64,000 nt of DNA from DSVQ01 sp964484765 (lineage in GTDB: Bacteria; Planctomycetota; Planctomycetia; Planctomycetales; Planctomycetaceae): contig CAZAGI010000008.1 in NCBI GenBank assembly GCA_964484765.1, forward strand, positions 87,852 through 151,851, written 5' to 3'. Within the stretch, counting starts at the first letter, position 1; each line of letters begins with the position of its first letter. Below the pieces are notes generated by a model. It saw only the letters and a program-made list of their open reading frames with translations, had not been told where the DNA came from and made no database searches. This document shows, one piece after another, positions 58,508-64,000 of this stretch. A program made the position numbers and the translations under genes.

Positions 58508-59533
58508 GTGAAAGCACTCGTTAAGAAGTATTCCGAGAAGGGTCTCTGGCTCGAAGACATTCCCGAACCAAAGATCGGGATCAACGATGTGTTGATCAAA
58601 GTGAAAAAAACGGGGATTTGCGGGACTGATCTTCACATCTACAAGTGGGATGCCTGGGCTCAGAAGACGATTCCCGTCCCGATGGCCGTGGGTCACGAGT
58701 TCGTCGGCGAGATCGTCGCCGTCGGGTCCAATGTGACGGACTTTCACCCCGGCGAAATCGTCAGCGGTGAAGGCCACGTGGTCTGTGGTCAATGCCGTAA
58801 TTGTCTCGCAGGACGTCGGCATCTGTGTGCCCACACGAAAGGCGTTGGCGTCAATCGCGATGGTGCGTTCGCGGAGTACATCAGCCTGCCGATGACCAAC
58901 GTCTGGCATCACGCGCCGGATATCGATCTGGAAGTCGCTTCGATCTTCGATCCATTCGGCAACGCGGTCCATACGGCGCTGTCGTTCGACCTGCTCGGTG
59001 AAGACGTGCTGGTGACCGGGGCGGGACCGATCGGCGTGATGGGCGCCGCGGTCGCGCGACACGCAGGAGCGAGGTTTGTGGTGGTCACCGATCTGAACCC
59101 CTACCGGCTCGAACTGGCCCGCAAGATGGGCGCGACCATTGCCGTCGATCCGCGCGAAACGAGCCTTGCCGATGTGCAGAAACAGCTGGGCATGAAAGAA
59201 GGTTTCGACGTCGGTCTCGAAATGTCCGGCAGCCCCGCGGCGTTCAACAGTCTCATCGCCAACATGGCTCACGGTGGTAAGATCGCGCTGCTGGGCATCC
59301 CGGAAAAAGAAATGGCGATCGATTGGAACGCCGTCATTTTCAACATGCTGACCATCAAGGGCATCTACGGTCGCGAGATGTACGAAACGTGGTACAAGAT
59401 GACCGTGATGCTGCAATCGGGTTTGAACCTCAAGCCGGTCATCACGCACCGCTACCACTACACCGACTTCCAAAAGGGTTTTAACGCGATGCTCGAAGGC
59501 AACTGCGGCAAAGTCGTCCTCGACTGGGAATAG
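58508..59533 (+). CDS. tdh: L-threonine 3-dehydrogenase
   Basis: The 341-residue protein is a zinc-dependent medium-chain dehydrogenase. It has the catalytic zinc residues Cys38 (TGICGTDLH) with His63-Glu64 (VGHEFVG), four structural-zinc cysteines at 93, 96, 99 and 107, and a nucleotide-binding region with GAGPIGVMGAAVARH and VTDLNPYRLELA. It oxidises threonine to 2-amino-3-ketobutyrate with NAD+. Length and residue numbering equal those of E. coli Tdh. The start is a GTG with AAGGA 7 nt upstream. The kbl gene follows 136 bp later, completing the threonine-to-glycine route. Confidence 0.97.
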   Translation: MKALVKKYSEKGLWLEDIPEPKIGINDVLIKVKKTGICGTDLHIYKWDAWAQKTIPVPMAVGHEFVGEIVAVGSNVTDFHPGEIVSGEGHVVCGQCRNCLAGRRHLCAHTKGVGVNRDGAFAEYISLPMTNVWHHAPDIDLEVASIFDPFGNAVHTALSFDLLGEDVLVTGAGPIGVMGAAVARHAGARFVVVTDLNPYRLELARKMGATIAVDPRETSLADVQKQLGMKEGFDVGLEMSGSPAAFNSLIANMAHGGKIALLGIPEKEMAIDWNAVIFNMLTIKGIYGREMYETWYKMTVMLQSGLNLKPVITHRYHYTDFQKGFNAMLEGNCGKVVLDWE

Positions 59534-59669
59534 CCTTCCATCAACGACCGGGAGGAGCCACGGACCGGGAACATCCGTTGACGAGTCGAAACGCGATCTT
59601 GTTGTCCTCAGCAACGTTCAGCACACTACGCTAAAAGTTCAATGACCGGGAGCAACGACGGGCAACACC

Positions 59670-60854
59670 ATGACCACACGCTTTCAAGAACACATGGCCG
59701 CGCAGTTGGATGCGATTCGTGCGGCGGGAACATACAAAGCCGAACGCGTGATTCAAACACCACAGGGAACACACGTCCGGGTGTCCGATGGGCAACCTGT
59801 GCTCAACCTGTGTGCGAACAATTACCTCGGTCTTGCGCAACATCCCGAAATCATCGCGGCGGCGCATCGTGGGCTCGATGAGTGGGGTTACGGTCTCGCG
59901 TCGGTGCGGTTCATCTGTGGCACGCAGTCGATTCACAAGCAACTCGAGCAATCGCTGAGCACATTCCTCGGCACCGAAGACACGATTCTGTATTCGTCGT
60001 GCTTTGATGCCAACGGCGGGCTGTTCGAGACTTTGCTGACCGCCGAAGATGCGATTATTTCCGATGAACTGAACCATGCGAGCATCATCGACGGTGTGCG
60101 GCTTTGCAAAGCGCAGCGGTATCGCTACAAAAACAACGACATGGCCGATCTCGAAGCGCAGCTGCAGGCAGCGAAGGGAGCGCGGTTCCGGATGATCGCC
60201 ACCGATGGCGTGTTCTCCATGGATGGCTACATCGCCGATCTTCCAGCGGTGTGTGATCTTGCCGACAAGTACGATGCGCTCGTCATGGTCGACGATTCCC
60301 ACGCCGTGGGCTTCACTGGGCCAAAAGGTCGCGGGACGCATGAGCTGCACGGCGTGATGGGCCGCATTGACATTCTCACGGGAACGCTGGGGAAAGCGCT
60401 CGGCGGCGCGAGCGGCGGCTACACCAGCGGTCGCAAAGAGATTGTCGAATATCTGCGGCAGCGCTCGCGGCCGTACCTCTTCAGCAACACGCTCGCCCCG
60501 CCGATCGTCGTCGGATCGCTGAAAGCGCTGGAGATGCTGCAGGCTTCGACGGAATTGCGCGACCGGCTCGAAACGAACACGCGGTTCTTTCGGGCCGAAA
60601 TGCCGCGCGTGGGGTTCACCGTGCTGCCGGGAACGCACCCGATTGCCCCGATCATGCTCGGCGATGCGGCTCTAGCGGCGAAGGTTGCTGACGCGATGCT
60701 CGCGAAAGGAGTGTACGTCATCGGTTTTTCGTATCCCGTGGTACCGCAAGGAAAGGCCCGCATCCGCACACAGATGTCCGCAGCCCACACTCGTGACGAC
60801 CTCGCATTCGCCGTGCGCTGTTTCGCCGAAGTGAAGCGTGATCTCGGGTTGTGA
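59670..60854 (+). CDS. kbl: Glycine C-acetyltransferase (2-amino-3-ketobutyrate CoA ligase)
   Basis: The 394-residue protein is an alpha-oxoamine synthase with the PLP lysine Lys242 (TGTLGKALGGASGGY), the stacking histidine in DELNHASIIDG (His136), and the VMVDDSHAVGFTGPKGRG segment with Asp208 that binds the pyridine nitrogen. It cleaves 2-amino-3-ketobutyrate with CoA to glycine and acetyl-CoA, removing the unstable product of Tdh. The gene lies just after tdh in the same direction. A palindromic element follows its stop (60869-60931) before tilS. Confidence 0.96.
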   Translation: MTTRFQEHMAAQLDAIRAAGTYKAERVIQTPQGTHVRVSDGQPVLNLCANNYLGLAQHPEIIAAAHRGLDEWGYGLASVRFICGTQSIHKQLEQSLSTFLGTEDTILYSSCFDANGGLFETLLTAEDAIISDELNHASIIDGVRLCKAQRYRYKNNDMADLEAQLQAAKGARFRMIATDGVFSMDGYIADLPAVCDLADKYDALVMVDDSHAVGFTGPKGRGTHELHGVMGRIDILTGTLGKALGGASGGYTSGRKEIVEYLRQRSRPYLFSNTLAPPIVVGSLKALEMLQASTELRDRLETNTRFFRAEMPRVGFTVLPGTHPIAPIMLGDAALAAKVADAMLAKGVYVIGFSYPVVPQGKARIRTQMSAAHTRDDLAFAVRCFAEVKRDLGL

Positions 60855-60868
60855 TTGCACTCCGCTCC

Positions 60869-60931
60869 GCGGTTTCGCGCCCCGCGCGAAGTGTGTCACA
60901 GTGATCAGTTTTGCGCGAGGCGCGAAACCGC
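60869..60931. repeat. Long inverted repeat between kbl and tilS
   Basis: GCGGTTTCGCGCC (60869-60881) and GGCGCGAAACCGC (60919-60931) are perfect 13-bp inverted arms separated by 37 bp, with further partial pairing just outside (CCGCT and AGCGG). No U tract follows. It may act as a transcription or mRNA-decay barrier, or be a REP-like element. Confidence 0.7.
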
Positions 60932-60962
60932 AAGCGGCGTAGCGTCATTTCCTGAAACAATC

Positions 60963-61979
60963 ATGATGGATGAGATATCGCTGATCACGTCCGTGCGAAC
61001 GTCGCTCACAGCGATGGAAGTGCAAGACCAGCGCGTGATCGTCGCTGTCTCCGGTGGTGCGGATAGTGTCGCGTTATTGCGCGGTTTGCTCGCGCTGCGG
61101 GATGAGTTTTCTCTGACGTTGATCGTCGCGCACTATCATCATCGCCTACGGGGTGACGAAGCCGACGCTGACGCCGCCTGGGTTGAGCAACTCGCGGTAT
61201 CTTGTGGGTTGCCGTTCGTACTGGGACTCGCGCCAACAGCGACTGATCGGCATGCCGCCGGAGTGGAAGCTCGCGCGCGAAAGCAGCGGTACGCATTCCT
61301 CAAGCAGACCGCGATGGAGCAGAGCGTATCCCTTGTGATGACCGCGCATACCGCGGATGATCTCGTGGAAACCGTGCTGCACCACCTCTTTCGCGGCACT
61401 GGAGTCGCCGGACTGCGCGGCATTCCACGCGAACGGTTGCTTGGCGATGGCGTGCGGGTCGTCCGGCCATTGTTATCGGTCTCGCGGCGGGATGTCGAAT
61501 TGTATCTCGCGGACCTCGGCCAACCGTTTCGCACTGATTCCACGAACGTTGATCCGCACTACCGCCGCAATTGGTTGCGGCATCGTTTGCTCCCTGCGAT
61601 TCACGAAAAATATCCCGATGCAACGGCGGCACTGACGCGACTGAGTCGGCAATCCGCGGAATTGTCCGCCGCGCTCGCCGATTGGGCACACCGCCTCATC
61701 GATGCCGCGGTGCTGGACGCCACCCCGGACACGGTGCGGCTGAAACGCTCGGCCCTGGCGGGCATTCCTCGTCATGGACAGCGTGAGGTGTTTGTCCGCT
61801 TATGGGAACGCCAGAACTGGCCGCGGGACCGCATGACCGCCGTCGATTGGGACCGTGCGGTCGGTTTGCTGGACGGCGAGATCACCGCAACAACACTCCC
61901 GGGAGGCGTGAAGCTGACAGTGCGAGCCGATTTGCTCGTGGTGACTTTGCCGGTTGCGCAATCGCTACCATCGGAATAA
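60963..61979 (+). CDS. tilS: tRNA(Ile)-lysidine synthase
   Basis: The 338-residue protein has the N-type ATP pyrophosphatase loop SGGADS at residues 30-35, then VAHYHHRLRGDEADAD, ARKQRYAFL, TAHTADDLVETVLHHLFRGTG and RPLLSVSRRDVELYL, the TilS signature. It converts cytidine 34 of tRNA-Ile(CAU) to lysidine, which is essential for reading AUA. The C-terminal region is shorter than in E. coli (432 residues), as in many bacteria. A tandem ATG at 60963/60966 is the start; the longer open frame upstream covers the inverted repeat. Confidence 0.93.
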   Translation: MMDEISLITSVRTSLTAMEVQDQRVIVAVSGGADSVALLRGLLALRDEFSLTLIVAHYHHRLRGDEADADAAWVEQLAVSCGLPFVLGLAPTATDRHAAGVEARARKQRYAFLKQTAMEQSVSLVMTAHTADDLVETVLHHLFRGTGVAGLRGIPRERLLGDGVRVVRPLLSVSRRDVELYLADLGQPFRTDSTNVDPHYRRNWLRHRLLPAIHEKYPDATAALTRLSRQSAELSAALADWAHRLIDAAVLDATPDTVRLKRSALAGIPRHGQREVFVRLWERQNWPRDRMTAVDWDRAVGLLDGEITATTLPGGVKLTVRADLLVVTLPVAQSLPSE

Positions 61980-62141
61980 CCGAGCCGGCAGAATTTCGCC
62001 GTAACCCAGGGGTGAACATAGAAAACGGTCTATGTGGCCGGTAGCATACGGCCTTGCATGTCTGTGGATGTCACCGTTTCGACGTCCGCGACCCCCAAAA
62101 CATCTTCACGTGATTGCACCTTCGGCTGGGAGTACCTGCGC

Positions 62142-63719
62142 ATGTCTGGTCCGATTTCGAATGAGACCACCGCTCCGAATGCCTATCGGCTGTTGTGGGC
62201 CGGTTTCATGGCCATCCTCGCCGCCGGCGTGGGTTACTCGGTTCGCGGCGGGATTCTCGGCCAATGGGCCAACCAGTTTGGCTTCACTATGACCGAACTC
62301 GGCACGATCACCGGCGGTGGTCTCACCGGCTTCGGCATCGTGATCATCATCAGTTCGCTCGTCGCCGATAAACTCGGCTACGGCACACTCATGGCCGGTG
62401 CCTTTCTGTTGCATCTTGTGTCAGCAGGTCTGACGCTTGCCGCTCCTGCGGCGTTTGCGTCCGGCGGCAAAGACGCCGCTTTTCAATGTCTGTTCTGGGG
62501 AATGTTCCTCTTCGCGATTGGCAACGGCCTGTGCGAAGCCGTCGTGAACCCGCTCACAGCGACACTGTTCCCCAAGAATAAAACGCACTACCTCAACATC
62601 CTGCATGCGGGTTGGCCCGCGGGACTGGTACTCGGCAGCCTGGCCTCGTTCTTCATGGCCGCCAAGACAAACGAGGCCGGTGACGTCATCGCCCCGCCGG
62701 TCGACTGGATGGTCCAGATGTCGCTGTTCCTCATTCCCGTCATCCTCTACGGCTTGATGGTGCTGGGACAGAAGTTCCCGAAGTCAGAAGCCGAATCTGC
62801 GGGGGTCACGCTCGGTCAGATGATCGGCACCGTGTTCGCTCCGCTGATGCTGGTGCTGCTGCTCATTCACGCGATGGTCGGTTACGTGGAACTCGGGACG
62901 GACTCATGGATCGGCAAGATCACCGGGGCCATCATGGGTGATCCGGCGAAGGGCCTCGCGCTGTTCGCCTACACGTCGGCGTTGATGTTCCTGCTGCGAT
63001 TCGTAGCCGGTCCGATTGTGCACCGCATTTCGCCGCTGGGGCTGCTGTTTGCCAGCGGTGTGCTGGGTGCCACTGGTTTGACCATGCTGGGCGGTGCCAC
63101 AGAATGGAAAATGTGTATCCTCGCGGCGACGATTTACGCCTTAGGGAAAACCTTCCTGTGGCCGACGATGCTGGCTGTGGTGTCCGAGCAGTTCCCGAAA
63201 GGGGGCGCGGTGTCCATCGGCATGATTGGCGGTGTGGGGATGCTGTCCGCCGGTCTGCTGGGTGGTCCCGCGATTGGTTTCAAGCAGGACTTCCATGCTT
63301 CGAAGAATCTGCAAACCGTCTCGCAGGAAACGTATGACCGCTACAAAGCCGAAAAGGAAAGCGAATTCTTCGGTTTCAAGACCGTCGGTCTCGATGGTGC
63401 CAAAGTCGGTGTGCTGGAAGACGGCGGCAAGGAATTGAACCGCGTCGGCGAGCTGCTCGAAAAGGAAGGCAAGAAGGACGAAAATCACGCCAAGCTCGCC
63501 GCCTGGTGGGCGACCGCGAAAGAGAGCGCCCCGACCGACAAGAAGCCCGTCCAGAACGCCGGTGTGGTTGGCGGTCAGATGGCATTGAAACTCACGGCAT
63601 ACGTCCCCGCAACGATGGCGGTGCTATATCTGCTACTGATCCTCGCCTTCCAGGCCAAGGGTGGCTACAAAGCCGTCCACATCGAATCGCCGGAAGCGCT
63701 GGGATCCGCCGAAAGCTGA
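62142..63719 (+). CDS. MFS transporter with a large C-terminal loop
   Basis: The 525-residue protein has about 12 membrane helices (for example LLWAGFMAILAAGVGYSV and FGIVIIISSLVADKLGYG) with an unusual hydrophilic region of about 110 residues before the last helix (TYDRYKAEKESEFFGFKTVG to AAWWATAKESAPTDKKP). The phrase GMFLFAIGNGLCEAVVNPLTATLFP recalls the sugar/nucleoside group of MFS permeases common in planctomycetes. The ATG at 62142 precedes the first helix closely; a longer frame to 62034 is open but not convincing. A clear terminator follows at 63747-63777. The substrate is unknown. Confidence 0.85.
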   Translation: MSGPISNETTAPNAYRLLWAGFMAILAAGVGYSVRGGILGQWANQFGFTMTELGTITGGGLTGFGIVIIISSLVADKLGYGTLMAGAFLLHLVSAGLTLAAPAAFASGGKDAAFQCLFWGMFLFAIGNGLCEAVVNPLTATLFPKNKTHYLNILHAGWPAGLVLGSLASFFMAAKTNEAGDVIAPPVDWMVQMSLFLIPVILYGLMVLGQKFPKSEAESAGVTLGQMIGTVFAPLMLVLLLIHAMVGYVELGTDSWIGKITGAIMGDPAKGLALFAYTSALMFLLRFVAGPIVHRISPLGLLFASGVLGATGLTMLGGATEWKMCILAATIYALGKTFLWPTMLAVVSEQFPKGGAVSIGMIGGVGMLSAGLLGGPAIGFKQDFHASKNLQTVSQETYDRYKAEKESEFFGFKTVGLDGAKVGVLEDGGKELNRVGELLEKEGKKDENHAKLAAWWATAKESAPTDKKPVQNAGVVGGQMALKLTAYVPATMAVLYLLLILAFQAKGGYKAVHIESPEALGSAES

Positions 63720-63746
63720 TCGTTTCCGTGCACCTGAACCGCACCA

Positions 63747-63777
63747 GAAGCCCGGCATTCCCAAAATGCCGGGCTTC
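63747..63777 (+). terminator. Hairpin terminator after the MFS gene
   Basis: GAAGCCCGGCATT (63747-63759) and AATGCCGGGCTTC (63765-63777) form a perfect 13-bp stem with a 5-nt loop, followed by CGTTTTC. It lies 27 bp past the MFS stop. Confidence 0.88.
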
Positions 63778-63843
63778 CGTTTTCACATCGGTGAATTTTG
63801 TTTTGTCGGCCAACACGCTACAACGGGACGTGGAGGTCTCGGC

Positions 63844-64000
63844 GTGCTGCGAATGATCGAACGTGTCGGCTTGGCAACCATGGTGTTCGTGCTGGTGGTG
63901 ACTCCATCGGCGGCACAGAACCTTTCTCCCGAAGACGCCGTTGCGCGGATGACTGTCGCCGACGGGTTCGAAGTCACCGTCGTCGCCTCTGAACCCATGG
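63844..64000 (+). CDS. N-terminus of a PVC-type membrane-bound dehydrogenase/cytochrome protein (runs off the right edge)
   Basis: The 52 visible codons encode a signal peptide (ERVGLATMVFVLVVTPSAAQ) followed by SPEDAVARMTVADGFEVTVVASEP. This is the standard opening of the planctomycete PVC-type dehydrogenases (beta-propeller sugar/alcohol dehydrogenase-like domain, HEAT repeats and a terminal cytochrome c). GGAGG at 63832-63836 is 7 nt before a GTG at 63844, which I take as the start; an ATG follows at 63853. The rest lies outside the window, so domain content is inferred from the opening only. Confidence 0.65.
   Translation, partial: MLRMIERVGLATMVFVLVVTPSAAQNLSPEDAVARMTVADGFEVTVVASEPM

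Noticed and set aside
58502..59614. Open frame of 370 codons antisense to tdh
   Set aside because: Tdh is certain on the plus strand; the antisense translation is His/Asp/Val-rich without any family.

Overview
The window looks like a chromosomal segment of a planctomycete (order Planctomycetales or a close relative). The evidence is the set of families seen almost only in that phylum: four Tat-exported DUF1501 proteins, a PSCyt1-DUF1549-DUF1553 cytochrome protein, a DUF1559 prepilin-like protein, TPR/FG-GAP/UnbV (CRTAC-type) secreted proteins, and the start of a PVC-type dehydrogenase at the right edge. GC content is high and gene starts often lack strong Shine-Dalgarno sites. I saw no rRNA, tRNA, CRISPR array or transposase gene.

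Left part (1-11,760, nearly all minus strand): a double-winged-helix GntR regulator, an acetamidase/formamidase, an amidohydrolase and a muconate-cycloisomerase-type enolase-superfamily enzyme. These are followed by a PSCyt1/DUF1553 + DUF1501 pair, then a HemN-like radical SAM protein, an APS-kinase-like protein and a methyltransferase that runs off the edge.

Middle (11,970-33,075): secreted electron-transfer and surface proteins. Two copies of a module pair a large TPR/FG-GAP/UnbV protein with a DUF1501 protein. A three-gene operon encodes an FGE-like lipoprotein, a degenerate CuA-like cupredoxin and a SCO1-FG-GAP fusion. A membrane pentaheme cytochrome with a TPR tail is translationally coupled to another FG-GAP/UnbV protein. 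A DUF1559 prepilin-like protein, a small lipoprotein and a six-helix membrane protein lie between them.

Catabolic island (33,321-49,507): two dimethylformamidase-large-subunit homologues, two MFS transporters, a creatininase-family amidase, a SelA-like PLP enzyme, a DapA-family lyase, a RidA-like protein, an amidohydrolase paralogous to the one in the left part, a secreted kelch-like protein, a putative (alpha/alpha)6-barrel protein, and an FCD-type GntR regulator. The regulator is divergent from a six-gene operon across palindromic boxes. The substrate cannot be read from sequence; the set suggests uptake and hydrolysis of an amide- or amine-bearing organic acid.

Right part (49,500-64,000): an acyltransferase-3 membrane protein sits opposite a compact operon of a condensation-domain-like protein, an acyl carrier protein, a KAS III and a second condensation-like paralogue, which I consider the best candidate for an undescribed biosynthetic system. 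Then come a secreted protein of unknown function, a Uma2-type nuclease, and a threonine-to-glycine operon (tdh-kbl) divergent from an XRE-cupin regulator with an unusual structured leader. The window ends with tilS, an MFS transporter and the first codons of a PVC-type dehydrogenase. A roughly 70-bp palindromic element occurs twice (2,261 and 53,786), and several other structured intergenic elements are listed separately.
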